A DNA stretch of 64,000 nt from Blattabacterium cuenoti (GTDB lineage: Bacteria; Bacteroidota; Bacteroidia; Flavobacteriales; Blattabacteriaceae). Numbering within the stretch: the first letter of the stretch is position 1; every line of letters starts with the position of its first letter. The notes below the pieces were generated by a model. The model ran no database searches and was not told the origin of the DNA. It was given only the letters and a program-made list of their open reading frames with translations. The translations under genes and the position numbers were made by a program. Positions 18,050 to 28,141 of this stretch are shown piece after piece. The DNA lies in the NCBI RefSeq assembly GCF_014252075.1, contig NZ_CP059209.1, forward strand, positions 124,001-188,000, read 5' to 3'.

Positions 18050-18529
18050 GTGAATAAAAAAATTCATATTTATACTGACGGTTCTTCAAAAGGAAACCCT
18101 GGCCCAGGAGGATATGGAGTTTTTATAGAAATAATTGGAAATTGTTATAATAGAAAAATAATTTCCGAAGGATTTCGTTATACAACGAATAATAGAATGG
18201 AACTATTAGCAGTTATTGTGGGGTTAGAAGAAATCAAAAAAATAAAACAAAATATTGTAGTTTTTACCGATTCTAAATATGTGGTCAATCCTATTCAAAA
18301 AAATTGGATTTATAAATGGAAAAAAAACAATTTTTTTAATAAAAAAAATGTAGATCTATGGAAAAGATTTTTAGAAATATTTCATAATCAATTTATTATT
18401 TTTCAATGGATTAAATCTCACAATAATCATTATATTAATGATTATTGTGATAGATTATCTGTCGAAGCTTCTAAAAGAAAAACTCTAAAAATAGATTATG
18501 TGTATGAAAAGCAGAATAAGTTTTCATAA
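18050..18529 (+). CDS. rnhA: Ribonuclease HI
   Basis: Cleaves RNA in RNA-DNA hybrids during replication. The catalytic carboxylates are in YTDGSSKGNPGPGGYG (first Asp), NNRMELLAV (Glu), FTDSKYV (Asp) and HYINDYCDRLS (last Asp), with the basic handle-like KKWIYKWKK region. There is no ATG start: the GTG at 18050 yields MNKKIHIYTDGS, the expected beginning; a TTG at 18044 would add two residues. The length is about 159 residues, close to E. coli RNase HI (155). It overlaps the convergent methyltransferase gene by 6 bp. Confidence 0.92.
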   Translation: MNKKIHIYTDGSSKGNPGPGGYGVFIEIIGNCYNRKIISEGFRYTTNNRMELLAVIVGLEEIKKIKQNIVVFTDSKYVVNPIQKNWIYKWKKNNFFNKKNVDLWKRFLEIFHNQFIIFQWIKSHNNHYINDYCDRLSVEASKRKTLKIDYVYEKQNKFS

Positions 18530-19324
18530 ATGAACAGAATAAGTTTTTCGCCTAATCATCTCATATATTATTATAGATACAGCATGGCTGACATTTAATG
18601 AATCTACATTTCCAAACATAGGAATAGTTATAATTTCATTTGCTTTTTTTAACCAAATATTAGATATTCCTTTATTTTCGGAACCGAAAACAATGGCTAA
18701 AGTTGAATAACTAAGTTTAGTTTCGTATAAATTTTTAGCTTTTTTATGATTATAAAATCCTGTTACTACAATTTTTATTTTATTTTCTTGTAACCAGGAA
18801 ATGATTGATTCTATTTTTTCTATAAAAATTGTTCTTGTAAAAACACTTCCTAAACTGCATCTGATAATATTAGAATTATAAATGTAGGTTTTCATATTAC
18901 ATAATATAATAATGCGTACCCCTGCAGCATCAGCTGTTCTTAATATAGCTCCTATATTTCCAGGTTTTTCGATTCCATCTAGTATAAGGATTAAAAAATT
19001 ATCAATTATTTTTTCGTTTTTCAGTTTATGGTCTGATTTCTCTCTAAATAAAGCAATAATCCCACCTGAATTTTTTCTATATGCTAATCTTTTAAAGATT
19101 TTCATACTGATCAAAAAAGTAATAGTATGGTATGATTCAATCATACCATATTCGTGGAATATTTTTTCGCATATAAATATTCTTTTTGGAAAAAAATTTC
19201 CTTTTATAGCCATTTCAAATTCTTTTATTCCTTCAATAACAAATTCATTTACATAATTTTTTTTTTTATAAATTTTTATTAGATCTTTAATTTTTGTATT
19301 TTGTAAGCTATGTATTCTTCTCAT
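18524..19324 (-). CDS. TrmH/SpoU-family RNA 2'-O-methyltransferase
   Basis: SPOUT-class methyltransferase using S-adenosylmethionine, 266 residues. An N-terminal substrate-binding domain (about 1-100, RRIHSLQNTKIKDLIKIYKKK) is followed by the knotted catalytic domain with motif 1 LDGIEKPGNIGAILRTADAAG (about 130-150), motif 2 VFGSENKGIS (about 216-225) and motif 3 IPMFGNVDSLNVSHAVSIIIYE (about 235-256). The domain layout fits the TrmH-like enzymes that modify rRNA; the target nucleotide cannot be deduced. It is divergent from the frameshifted dCMP deaminase, 9 bp away. Confidence 0.9.
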   Translation of the reverse strand: MRRIHSLQNTKIKDLIKIYKKKNYVNEFVIEGIKEFEMAIKGNFFPKRIFICEKIFHEYGMIESYHTITFLISMKIFKRLAYRKNSGGIIALFREKSDHKLKNEKIIDNFLILILDGIEKPGNIGAILRTADAAGVRIIILCNMKTYIYNSNIIRCSLGSVFTRTIFIEKIESIISWLQENKIKIVVTGFYNHKKAKNLYETKLSYSTLAIVFGSENKGISNIWLKKANEIITIPMFGNVDSLNVSHAVSIIIYEMIRRKTYSVHL

Positions 19325-19333
19325 TTTTGTATA

Positions 19334-19758
19334 ATGGTTAAATTTTATAATAATAAATGCGATGATGTAGGGTATATGGAATTGGCTATAGAACGATCTA
19401 AATTATCTTTTTGTAAAAAAAAAAAGTAGGAGCTATTATAGTTAAAAATAATCAAATCATATCTTATGGATATAATAAAACTCCAAGTGGTTTTGATAAT
19501 AAATGTGAAGAAAAAAATGGAGATACTAAATGGTATGTTCTACATGCAGAAGCAAATGCAATATTAAAACTTTCTTATTCGTCTTTATCTTGTGAAGGAT
19601 CTACTATATATGTTACACATTTTCCATGTCAAGAATGTTGTAAATTAATTTATCAATCTAGAATCAGAAAAGTCATATATCTACACAATTACACAAAAAA
19701 GGATAAAAGAATGATTTTTTTGAATAGATTAAAGATAAAAATCAAAAAATTGCAATAA
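19334..19758 (+). pseudogene. dCMP deaminase family protein, frameshifted in a poly(A) run
   Basis: Would deaminate dCMP to dUMP, feeding thymidylate synthase. From ATG 19334 the first frame reads MVKFYNNKC ... YMELAIERSKLSFC and then meets eleven A at 19417-19427, which lead to a TAG stop. With one A more (or two fewer) the frame continues as KKVGAIIVKNNQIISYGYNKTPSGF, HAEANAILKL (zinc ligand His and catalytic Glu) and PCQECC (zinc cysteines) to TAA at 19758, about 141 residues and full length for the family. The span is two bases over a multiple of three, consistent with one lost A. No other lesion is visible. The second frame alone lacks a plausible start. Status is as for rnpA: decay, error, or slippage rescue. 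Confidence 0.85.
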
Positions 19759-19759
19759 A

Positions 19760-19842
19760 ACCCAGGTGGCGAAATCGGTAGACGCGCTGGACTCAAAATC
19801 CAGTGATTTTATATCATGCGGGTTCGAATCCCGCCTTGGGTA
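19760..19842 (+). tRNA. tRNA-Leu (anticodon CAA)
   Basis: Class II tRNA. ACCCAGG (19760-19766) pairs with CTTGGGT (19835-19841), including one G-U pair, with discriminator A at 19842; CCA is not encoded. Anticodon stem CTGGA/TCCAG encloses CTCAAAA, giving CAA, which reads UUG. The long variable arm and TTCGAATC T loop support leucine. It begins 1 bp after the deaminase stop. Confidence 0.95.
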
Positions 19843-19857
19843 CTTTAAAAAAGTTAT

Positions 19858-21564
19858 TTAAAATAAAAAATATCTTTGAGCAAGAGGCAAAATATCAGAA
19901 GGATTAGATATAATTTTTTTTCCATTAATGTAAACATTATAGGTTTTTGGATCCACTTCTAAATTTGGAGTAACTCCATTTAAAACCATATCTTTTTTGG
20001 ATAAAGAACGACATCCTTTTACTATTTTTATTTGTTTTTTTATTTCATTTTTTTCAAAAAATCCATGATTTATAGCTCTCGATGAAACAAAAATACTGCT
20101 CAACTTTGGTTCAAAATAACCAAACATTTTACGATACATGAATGGTTGAGGCGTAGGAATGGTAGCATTAGGATCTCCCATACTAGCGTATACAATCATT
20201 CCACTTTTTATGACTAATTCCGGTTTTACTCCAAAAAAAGAAGGTTTCCATAATACTAAATCTGCCATTTTTCCAACACTAACGGATCCTACATATTCTG
20301 ATATCCCATGAGTAATGGCAGGATTTATGGTATATTTAGAAATATATCTTTTTACTCTGAAATTATCATTTTTTTGATTGTCCTCATTAAGAAAACCTCT
20401 TTGTTTTTTCATTTTATCAGCTGTTTGCCAAGTTCTTTTCACTATTTCTCCGATTCTTCCCATAGCTTGTGAATCAGAACTAGTCATACTAATAGCTCCC
20501 ATATCATGTAAAACTCCTTCTGCACTAATAGTTTCAGATCTAATTCTCGATTTAGCAAAAGCAATATCTTCTGGTAAATTAGAATCTAAATGATGGCAAA
20601 TCATTAACATATCTAAATGTTCATCTATAGTATTTAAAGTATAAGGCATAGTAGGACTTGTAGATGAAGGTAAAATATTAGGAAAAGATATAACCTTCAA
20701 TAAATCAGGAGTATGTCCTCCTCCAGCTCCTTCTGTATGATAAGTATGAATGGTTCTCCCTTTAAATGTCTTTAAAGTGTCCTCAACATAACCTGATTCA
20801 TTTAGTGAATCAGTATGAATATTGACTTGAATATCTAATTTTTCAGAAACATTTAAACATTGATCTATAACATAAGGAGTGCTTCCCCAATCTTCATGGA
20901 TTTTTAATCCTCCAGCACCAGCTTCTACTTGTTCAATTAAAGCTTCAGGACGAGAACTATTTCCACTGGCAAGAAAAATAAAATTGATAGGAATATGATC
21001 TGTACTTTTTAACATTCTTTGAATATTCCATACCCCAGAAGTACAATTTGTGGCTATTGTTCCAGTCGCAGGGCCTGATCCTCCCCCGATAATAGTAGTA
21101 GTTCCATTTTCTAATGCCACTTCAAATAATTGTGGACATATGTAATGAACATGACTATCAACACTTCCAGATGTTACAATTAGATTTTCAGAAGAAATAA
21201 CTTCTGTTCCTGCTCCAATATACATATTCGGAGTTACCCCATCCATAAAATATGGATTTCCTGCTTTTCCTATTCCAATTATGACACCATTTTTGATACC
21301 AAGATCCGCTTTTACAATTCCCCAATGATCAACAATGATCGCGTTGGTCAACACTAAATCTAAGACTCCTTCATTTTTTGTAGCAAATGGATGTTGTCCC
21401 ATCCCATCTCTAATGACTTTTCCTCCTCCAAAAACACATTCATCTCCATAAATTGTATAATCTCTTTCTATTTCAATCCATAAAGATGTATCTCCTAAAC
21501 GAACTCGATCTCCTTTTGTAGGACCATACATGCTTGCATAAGATTCTCTGTCTATTTTTTTCAT
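19858..21564 (-). CDS. ureC: Urease subunit alpha
   Basis: Catalytic nickel subunit hydrolysing urea to ammonia and carbamate in the cytoplasm. The protein has 568 residues, the normal size. All active-site residues are present at a constant offset of +4 from the Klebsiella enzyme: His138 and His140 (HVHYICP), carbamylated Lys221 ([10 protein letters not shown]), His250, His276 ([10 protein letters not shown]), the flap Cys323 and catalytic His324 (MICHHLD), and Asp364. The ATG overlaps the end of ureAB by 4 bp, so translation is coupled. No nickel-loading accessory genes (ureD/E/F/G) are in this window. In Blattabacterium, urease is thought to recover host nitrogen waste as ammonia. Confidence 0.98.
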   Translation of the reverse strand: MKKIDRESYASMYGPTKGDRVRLGDTSLWIEIERDYTIYGDECVFGGGKVIRDGMGQHPFATKNEGVLDLVLTNAIIVDHWGIVKADLGIKNGVIIGIGKAGNPYFMDGVTPNMYIGAGTEVISSENLIVTSGSVDSHVHYICPQLFEVALENGTTTIIGGGSGPATGTIATNCTSGVWNIQRMLKSTDHIPINFIFLASGNSSRPEALIEQVEAGAGGLKIHEDWGSTPYVIDQCLNVSEKLDIQVNIHTDSLNESGYVEDTLKTFKGRTIHTYHTEGAGGGHTPDLLKVISFPNILPSSTSPTMPYTLNTIDEHLDMLMICHHLDSNLPEDIAFAKSRIRSETISAEGVLHDMGAISMTSSDSQAMGRIGEIVKRTWQTADKMKKQRGFLNEDNQKNDNFRVKRYISKYTINPAITHGISEYVGSVSVGKMADLVLWKPSFFGVKPELVIKSGMIVYASMGDPNATIPTPQPFMYRKMFGYFEPKLSSIFVSSRAINHGFFEKNEIKKQIKIVKGCRSLSKKDMVLNGVTPNLEVDPKTYNVYINGKKIISNPSDILPLAQRYFLF

Positions 21565-22190
21565 ATTTTTGTATTTTCTTTTCCTGAAAATCCATAAATT
21601 TTTTTTCTTCCTCCTATTTCTACTAATATGACTTTTTTTGTTTCTCCAGGCTCAAAACGAACAGATCTTCCAGAAGGAACATCCAGTCTATATCCTTTAG
21701 TTCCTTCTCTCTCAAAAATAAGAGAAGGATTTGTTTCATAAAAATGGAAATGAGATCCTACTTGAATAGGACGAGTTCCAGTATTAGAGACGACTCTCTC
21801 TATACGAGACCTTCCAGGTAATAAAACAATATCTTCTTTAAGTAGATCATATTGCCCTGGAATCATCCTAGAGTTTTCCTTTCTATTTTTTTTAATAGGA
21901 TTGTGTATAGTGACTAATTTTGTTCCATCAGGAAAAGTTGCCTCTATTTGAACATTATTGAGCAATTCATATACTCCATCCATAACTTGTTCATCATTCA
22001 GAATATTTCCTGCTTCATACATAAGTTCTTTTACCGTTTTTCCATCACGTGCTCCTTCCATGACATAATGAGCAATTAAAGCTAAAGATTCAGGATAATT
22101 TAATTTTAATCCTCTTTTTAAACGTTTTTTCGCTAATTCTCCAGCCATGTGCAGAAGAATTTTTTCCTTTTCATAAAAAGTTAAATGCAT
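21561..22190 (-). CDS. ureAB: Urease subunits gamma and beta, fused
   Basis: Structural urease subunit, 209 residues. Residues 1-100 are the gamma subunit ([71 protein letters not shown]). Residues about 110-209 are the beta subunit ([52 protein letters not shown]). A roughly 10-residue KKNRKENSR linker joins them. Separate ureA and ureB are the rule in most bacteria; the fused form is known from Helicobacter and from Blattabacterium. First gene of the ureAB-ureC operon. Confidence 0.96.
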   Translation of the reverse strand: MHLTFYEKEKILLHMAGELAKKRLKRGLKLNYPESLALIAHYVMEGARDGKTVKELMYEAGNILNDEQVMDGVYELLNNVQIEATFPDGTKLVTIHNPIKKNRKENSRMIPGQYDLLKEDIVLLPGRSRIERVVSNTGTRPIQVGSHFHFYETNPSLIFEREGTKGYRLDVPSGRSVRFEPGETKKVILVEIGGRKKIYGFSGKENTKI

Positions 22191-22520
22191 ACTTTCTTTA
22201 AGTTATTTTGATTCATAAACATAATATCGTTGCAACAACAATTCTACAAGTTTAAAGTTATGAAATATTATAATAATTTTTTCCTGATCATGAAATTTTA
22301 AAAATTAAATAAAAAAAAAATGAATAAAATTATATTGCGTTCAATATTTTCAAATTTCTTTTTAAGAATGATTAATGATTTTTCATTCATAAATTCACAT
22401 TATACTAATAAAATTATTCATAATCTACATTTCCTGTAGAAAAATAAAAAGAAGCACGTCTCCGTAAATTATCATTATTTTTGTTATCATCTTTAATAAT
22501 GGGAAAAAAATAATTAAGAA
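22191..22520. other. 330-bp intergenic region between urease and thr operons
   Basis: Divergent spacer between ureAB and thrA, long for this window. It must hold the promoters of both operons, but I see no convincing consensus. It contains a 6-bp-stem hairpin (TCTACA/TGTAGA, 22424-22440), a 39-codon plus-strand frame from 22320 without homology, and on the minus strand a less AT-rich stretch near 22440-22480 that reads LRRRASFYFSTGNVDYE before a stop. The last may be a gene remnant; evidence is weak. Confidence 0.5.
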
Positions 22521-24968
22521 ATGCAAGTTTTAAAATTTGGGGGAAGTTCCGTAGCTCATTCTGATGCCATCAAACGTATTTGTTCTTTATTAGAAAAAAA
22601 ACCAAAAGGAAGATATGCCATTGTTGTGTCTGCATTAGGAAATATTACTGACCAATTAATACAATGTGGTCAATTAGCTTCTGAAAGAAAAAATATTTAT
22701 AAAAATATACTAGAAGAAATAGAAATTCGTCATCTAAATATTATCAGAGAGTTGTTTCCAATCACTTATCAAAGTCATTTAATTAGTTGGATTAAAAAAA
22801 ATATAAATGATCTAGAAAGTTTATGCGATGGAATTTTTCAGGTAGAAGAACTTTCAAAACGTTCTTTAGATAAAATCATGAGTTTTGGAGAACTGAGTTC
22901 TTCTTTTCTTATTGCGGAAAAATTAAAACAATCTGGATTAGATGCTATTTGTAAAGATAGTAGAGATTTAATTATTACTGATTCTCAATTCGGATGTGCA
23001 CAAGTAGACTTTATTACAAGTAATCACCATATCATTCAATTTTTTAGAGAAAAGATATCAGAATACATTGTATTACCAGGTTTTATAGGTTCTACTTTAG
23101 AAAACGAAACGACTACTCTTGGAAGAGGAGGATCTGATTATACTGCAGCTATCCTAGCTTCAGCTATATCGGCTAGTTTGCTTGAAATATGGACTGATGT
23201 AAGTGGAATGATGACTGCTAATCCAAAAGTTGTGAATCAAGCTTTTCCTATTAAGGAAATTTCTTATGAAGAAGCAATGGAATTATCGCATTTTGGAGCA
23301 AAAGTAATTTATCCTCCAACGATACAACCTGCCATGAAAAAACATATTCCTATACAAATTAAAAATACTTTTTCTCCTTTAGATCCAGGAACATTGATTT
23401 ATATTAGTAAAAACACTAATATAAGTCAGCCAGTTACTGGAATATCTGGTATTCAAAATATGGCTTTACTTACTCTTGAAGGAAGTGGAATGGTCGGAAT
23501 TCCTGGATATTCCAAACGTTTATTTGAAGCATTATCACGTGAAAAAATAAATGTAATATTTATAACTCAAAGTTCTTCAGAACATTCAATTACTACAGGT
23601 ATTCATGAAATGGATGTTATCAAAGCAAAAGCTGTAATAGATAGTGAATTCTCTCAAGAAATCCATCAAAGACGTATTGATCCATTGAGGATAGAAAAAG
23701 ATCTTTGTATTATTGCTGTAGTAGGAGATAATATGAAAAATCTTCATGGAACTAGTGGAAAAATGTTTTCTTCTTTAGGAAGAAACAGTATTAATGTTAG
23801 AGCTATAGCACAAGGTTCTACTGAAAAAAATATATCAGCTGTTATTAGAAAAACTGATTTTAAAAAAGCATTAAACACCTTGCATGAAGCTTTTTTTGAA
23901 AGTCCACCAAAACAAATTAACCTTTTCATTTGTGGAGTGGGAAAAGTAGGAAGTAAATTACTTGAGCAAATAGATCAACAACAAAATTATCTATTGGAAG
24001 AATTAAAACTTCAAGTTAGAGTAATAGGATTAGCTAACAGCAAAAAAATGTATTTTAATAGTCATGGAATGAATTTAGTTCATTGGAAGAAACATCTAAC
24101 CCAAGATTCTAACAAGATGAACATATACTCTTTTATGGAGGAGGTTTGGAAATTTAATCTAAGAAATAGTTTATTTGTTGATAATACAGCTAGTGAAGAG
24201 ATGGCTATGACCTATGATAAATTCTTAAAAAATGGAATTGGTGTTATTACCTGTAATAAGATAGCTTGTTCCTCTGATTATGATCATTATAAAAGATTAA
24301 AAACACTTTCTAGACATTTTAAAGCTCCATTTTTATTTGAAACTAATGTAGGAGCCAGCTTACCAGTTATTAGTACACTCAATGATCTTATTAATAGTGG
24401 AGATAAAATTAATAAAATAGAAGCTGTTTTATCAGGAAGTTTGAATTTTATATTCAATCACTTTACAGGAAAAAAATCATTTTTAGAAGTAGTCAAAGAA
24501 GCTCAATTGAAAGGATATACGGAACCTGATCCTCGTATTGATTTAAGTGGATTAGATGTAATGCGAAAAATACTTATTTTAGCAAGAGAATGTGGCTCTC
24601 CATTAGAAATGAGTGATATTCATCAAAAATCTTTTCTTCCTGAAACTTGTTCAAAGTCCACTTCTATAGAAAATTTTTATCAAGAATTAGATAAATACAG
24701 AGATTATTTTTTTAGGATTAGAAATGAAGCAGAAAAAGACAAAAAACGTTTGCGTTTTATTGCTCGTTATGAAAATGGAGTTCCTTCTGTCGGGTTAGAA
24801 TCAATTAAAGAAAATCATCCATTTTTTCAACTGGAAGGAAAAGATAATATGGTTTTGTATAACACATATCGTTATTCTGAACAACCTCTTATCATAAAAG
24901 GAGCAGGTGCTGGAGCAGAAGTGACTGCATCTGGAGTTTTTTCAGATATTATTAAAGCTACTAAATAA
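22521..24968 (+). CDS. thrA: Bifunctional aspartokinase / homoserine dehydrogenase
   Basis: Performs steps 1 and 3 of the aspartate-to-threonine pathway. The 815-residue protein matches the fused enzyme. The aspartokinase domain (1-about 290) has KFGGSSVAHSDA (4-15), MSFGELSS and TTLGRGGSDYTAAIL. ACT-type regulatory domains follow (about 310-455, with MVGIPGYSKRLFEAL and VRAIAQGSTEKNISAVI). The homoserine dehydrogenase domain (about 465-815) starts with LFICGVGKVGSKLL and contains NKIACSSDYDHYK and the catalytic-domain stretch GSLNFIFNHF ... YTEPDPRIDLSGLDVMRK. The ACT domains imply allosteric feedback, probably by threonine. It leads thrA-thrB-thrC with 5- and 34-bp gaps. Confidence 0.97.
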   Translation: MQVLKFGGSSVAHSDAIKRICSLLEKKPKGRYAIVVSALGNITDQLIQCGQLASERKNIYKNILEEIEIRHLNIIRELFPITYQSHLISWIKKNINDLESLCDGIFQVEELSKRSLDKIMSFGELSSSFLIAEKLKQSGLDAICKDSRDLIITDSQFGCAQVDFITSNHHIIQFFREKISEYIVLPGFIGSTLENETTTLGRGGSDYTAAILASAISASLLEIWTDVSGMMTANPKVVNQAFPIKEISYEEAMELSHFGAKVIYPPTIQPAMKKHIPIQIKNTFSPLDPGTLIYISKNTNISQPVTGISGIQNMALLTLEGSGMVGIPGYSKRLFEALSREKINVIFITQSSSEHSITTGIHEMDVIKAKAVIDSEFSQEIHQRRIDPLRIEKDLCIIAVVGDNMKNLHGTSGKMFSSLGRNSINVRAIAQGSTEKNISAVIRKTDFKKALNTLHEAFFESPPKQINLFICGVGKVGSKLLEQIDQQQNYLLEELKLQVRVIGLANSKKMYFNSHGMNLVHWKKHLTQDSNKMNIYSFMEEVWKFNLRNSLFVDNTASEEMAMTYDKFLKNGIGVITCNKIACSSDYDHYKRLKTLSRHFKAPFLFETNVGASLPVISTLNDLINSGDKINKIEAVLSGSLNFIFNHFTGKKSFLEVVKEAQLKGYTEPDPRIDLSGLDVMRKILILARECGSPLEMSDIHQKSFLPETCSKSTSIENFYQELDKYRDYFFRIRNEAEKDKKRLRFIARYENGVPSVGLESIKENHPFFQLEGKDNMVLYNTYRYSEQPLIIKGAGAGAEVTASGVFSDIIKATK

Positions 24969-24973
24969 AAATC

Positions 24974-25927
24974 ATGAAGGGGATTAAAATATTTTCACCA
25001 GCTACTGTTGCTAATCTAGCTTGTGGTTTTGATGTTATTGGATTAGCTTTAGATCTTCCAAAAGATGAAATTTTTTTGTATAAATCCAATAAACCAGGAA
25101 TACGTATTAATAGAATACATGGAACATCGTTGCCAAACGATCCAAAAAAGAATGTAGCTTTTGTAGCTTTACAGTTTTTATTAAAAAAATATGAACAAAA
25201 ACAAAGATTTGAAAAAGAAGAAAAAATAGGATTCGAAATAGAATTAATTAAAAATATTCATCCTGGAAGTGGAATAGGATCTAGTGCCGCTAGTGCTGCA
25301 GGCGTCGTTTATGGGGCTAATATCCTATTAGGAAATCCTTTTAGTACCATACAATTAATCCGTTTTGCTATGGAAGGAGAGCGTGTAGCAAGTGGAACTG
25401 CTCATGCTGATAATGTCGCTCCTTCTATAATGGGAGGAATTACATTAGTAAGAAGTTATAAGCCTCTGGATATTACTAAGTTACATGCTCCAAATGAATT
25501 GTGGGTAAGCGTTATACATCCACAAATTGAAATAAAAACATCGGATGCAAGAGAAATTCTAAAACAAAAAATATTAATGACAGATGCTATTAGACAATGG
25601 GGAAACGTAGGTGCATTAGTTGCAGGTTTTTATCAAGAAAATTATGGTTTAATAAGCAGATCTCTAGAAGATGTGATTGTTGAACCTATACGAGCAATGC
25701 TCATCCCAGCTTTTTATGAATTAAAAATCAGATGTAAAGAAATAGGAGCTTTAGGAGGAGGAATTTCTGGTTCAGGCCCTTCTGTTTTCATGTTAAGCAA
25801 AGGAAGCTATACTGCGAAAAAAGTTACTGAAGTCATGAATCGTGTATATTCTCCATTAAAAGTTGATTATAAAACTTATACTTCTCCTATTAATCAACAA
25901 GGAGTAAAGTGGTCTAAAATTTTTTGA
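24974..25927 (+). CDS. thrB: Homoserine kinase
   Basis: GHMP kinase that phosphorylates homoserine, the fourth step towards threonine. The 317-residue protein has the N-terminal SPATVANLACGFDVIGLAL (8-26), the ATP-binding GHMP loop HPGSGIGSSAASAAGVVYGAN (about 96-116), SGTAHADNVAPSIMGG, and the C-terminal GALGGGISGSGPSVFML. It starts 5 bp after thrA, so translation is probably coupled. Confidence 0.97.
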   Translation: MKGIKIFSPATVANLACGFDVIGLALDLPKDEIFLYKSNKPGIRINRIHGTSLPNDPKKNVAFVALQFLLKKYEQKQRFEKEEKIGFEIELIKNIHPGSGIGSSAASAAGVVYGANILLGNPFSTIQLIRFAMEGERVASGTAHADNVAPSIMGGITLVRSYKPLDITKLHAPNELWVSVIHPQIEIKTSDAREILKQKILMTDAIRQWGNVGALVAGFYQENYGLISRSLEDVIVEPIRAMLIPAFYELKIRCKEIGALGGGISGSGPSVFMLSKGSYTAKKVTEVMNRVYSPLKVDYKTYTSPINQQGVKWSKIF

Positions 25928-25961
25928 AATAAGATAAGAATGAATAATTAAAAATAATTTT

Positions 25962-27266
25962 ATGTTGTATCATAGTTTAAAAAATCATAGAGATTTAGTT
26001 TCTTTCGAAGATGCTGTTTTAAGAGGGTTATCACCAGATGGAGGATTGTACATCCCTGAATGTATTCCTAAACTAAAACCTCAATTTTTTCATAATCTTT
26101 CAAAGTATGATATTTATGCAGTTTCTATGACTGTTATAAAACCTTATATCGGAAAATCCATACCAGAAGAATCTATTTATAATATTGTTCATGATACTTT
26201 AAATTTTCCTTTTCCATTGAAAAAAATTCATGATAATATTCACGTATTAGAGCTTTTTCATGGACCTACTTTAGCTTTTAAAGATGTAGGGGCTGAATTT
26301 ATGGCAGGATGTTTAAGTTTTTTTTCAAAAAAAATAGGAAAAAAAGTAACAGTTTTAGTAGCCACTTCAGGAGACACTGGTGGAGCTGTTGCTAAAGGTT
26401 TTTATAAAAAACCTGGGATAGAAGTCATTATTTTATATCCACATAATGGAATTAGCTCTTTGCAAGAGAAACAAATTACCACATTGGGAAACAATATTCT
26501 AGCTTTAGAAATTGATGGAAATTTTGATGATTGTCAAAAAATGGTAAAAAAAGCCTTTTTAGATAAGGAAGTGCAAAAAAAATATATATTAACTTCTGCA
26601 AATTCTATTAATGTAGCGAGATGGCTTCCTCAAATGTTCTATTATTTTTTAGCTTATCAACAAATACCGGTTGATTTAATTTTTTCAGTTCCTAGTGGAA
26701 ATTTTGGAAATATATGTGCAGGAATAATAGCTGAGAAAATGGGATTACCAATCAAATTTTTTATTGCTTCTACAAATGTTAATGATACCATCCCCAGATT
26801 TTTGAAAACGGGAAAATATAATCCTCTTCCAGTAAAAAAAACTATATCAAATGCTATGGATATATCTGATCCGAGTAACTTTTCTAGAATATGGTATTTG
26901 TACGAAAAAAATATGTTTCAATTAAGAGAAAAACTTTATTCCTATCAATTTACGGACGAGGAGACTCTACACATTATAGAAAAGGTGTGGAATGAATACA
27001 AGTATATGCTTGATCCACATGGAGCTATTGGTTATTTAGGTCTTAAACAATATTTACAAGAAGTTAAAAATATTCCATCTATAGCTATTTTTTTAGAAAC
27101 TGCTCATCCAATTAAGTTTATAGATGATATGCCTTTTCTTTTACGAAAAAAAATTGTTTTTCCTAAGGAACTGGAAATATTTTTAAGTGCAAAAAGAAAA
27201 AAACAAAAAATATCCCTATCCAATGATTTTAGTGTTTTTAAAAATTGGTTATTGGAAAGAAAATAA
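25962..27266 (+). CDS. threonine synthase thrC: Threonine synthase
   Basis: PLP enzyme converting O-phosphohomoserine to threonine. The 434-residue protein belongs to the short subfamily resembling the E. coli enzyme. The PLP lysine is in HGPTLAFKDVGAEFM (about 101-115), with ATSGDTGGAVAKGF binding phosphate and SVPSGNFGNICAG further on. Third gene of the thr operon, 34 bp after thrB. It is convergent with thyA, 5 bp apart. Confidence 0.96.
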   Translation: MLYHSLKNHRDLVSFEDAVLRGLSPDGGLYIPECIPKLKPQFFHNLSKYDIYAVSMTVIKPYIGKSIPEESIYNIVHDTLNFPFPLKKIHDNIHVLELFHGPTLAFKDVGAEFMAGCLSFFSKKIGKKVTVLVATSGDTGGAVAKGFYKKPGIEVIILYPHNGISSLQEKQITTLGNNILALEIDGNFDDCQKMVKKAFLDKEVQKKYILTSANSINVARWLPQMFYYFLAYQQIPVDLIFSVPSGNFGNICAGIIAEKMGLPIKFFIASTNVNDTIPRFLKTGKYNPLPVKKTISNAMDISDPSNFSRIWYLYEKNMFQLREKLYSYQFTDEETLHIIEKVWNEYKYMLDPHGAIGYLGLKQYLQEVKNIPSIAIFLETAHPIKFIDDMPFLLRKKIVFPKELEIFLSAKRKKQKISLSNDFSVFKNWLLERK

Positions 27267-27271
27267 AATTT

Positions 27272-28066
27272 TTAAACAGCAACGTCACCCTTAATATGAG
27301 GAAAAGGTTTATAATCTCTTAATTGAAAATCTTTAAAACGAAATTCAAAAATATTTTTTACTGATGGGTTTAGGATTATTTTTGGAAGGGGTCTTGGAGT
27401 TCTTTTCATTTGTAATTTTACTTGTTTGATATGATTGTTATAAATATGAGCATCACCTATAGTGTGAATTAATTCTTTTTCTTTTAAATTAAGTATTTTA
27501 GCTAACATAGTGAGTAGTAAAGCGTAGGAAGCTATATTAAAAGGCAATCCTAGAAAAATATCTGCACTTCTCTGATATAATAGCAACGATAACTTTTTTT
27601 CAAATACATAGAATTGAAATAGCAAATGACAGGGAGGAAGCGCCATATGTTGAATCATTCCCACATTCCAAGAAGAAACAATCAAACGTCGTGAATTTGG
27701 ATTCAATTTGATCTTTTCTATAAGAAGAGCTATTTGATCAATAAAATGGCCATCATATGTAGGCCATTTTCTCCATTGTAACCCATATATTGGCCCCAGT
27801 TCTCCATTTTTATCTGCCCATTCATTCCATATAGAAACTTGATTATCTTTTAAATATTGTATATTAGTGTCTCCTTTCAAAAACCACAATAATTCATAAA
27901 TAATAGATCGTAAATCCAATTTTTTTGTGGTCAAAAGAGGAAATCCTTTTTCTAAATCGAATCTCATTTGATATCCAAATATACTTTTTGTGCCTATTCC
28001 AGTACGATCTTTCCTTTTTATTCCGTTTTTTAATACGTTTTTTAATAGATTTAAGTATTGTTTCAT
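27272..28066 (-). CDS. thyA: Thymidylate synthase
   Basis: Methylates dUMP to dTMP with methylenetetrahydrofolate. ATG 28066 gives 264 residues, the same as E. coli; an upstream TTG at 28075 is rejected. [19 protein letters not shown] near the N terminus, [12 protein letters not shown], the nucleophile Cys146 in [30 protein letters not shown] and GDAHIYNNH are all intact. Its substrate would come partly from the dCMP deaminase encoded at 19334, which is frameshifted. It is divergent from prs. Confidence 0.97.
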   Translation of the reverse strand: MKQYLNLLKNVLKNGIKRKDRTGIGTKSIFGYQMRFDLEKGFPLLTTKKLDLRSIIYELLWFLKGDTNIQYLKDNQVSIWNEWADKNGELGPIYGLQWRKWPTYDGHFIDQIALLIEKIKLNPNSRRLIVSSWNVGMIQHMALPPCHLLFQFYVFEKKLSLLLYQRSADIFLGLPFNIASYALLLTMLAKILNLKEKELIHTIGDAHIYNNHIKQVKLQMKRTPRPLPKIILNPSVKNIFEFRFKDFQLRDYKPFPHIKGDVAV

Positions 28067-28141
28067 AATCCACAATATGAGTAAATTATTTCTTTATTTA
28101 ATTTAATTTTAAGAGTATTTTTGCATAAAAAAAATATAACT

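Noticed and set aside
22320..22439. 39-codon frame upstream of thrA as a threonine attenuator leader
   Set aside because: It has a single threonine codon and scattered isoleucines, no regulatory run, and no terminator/antiterminator pair follows.
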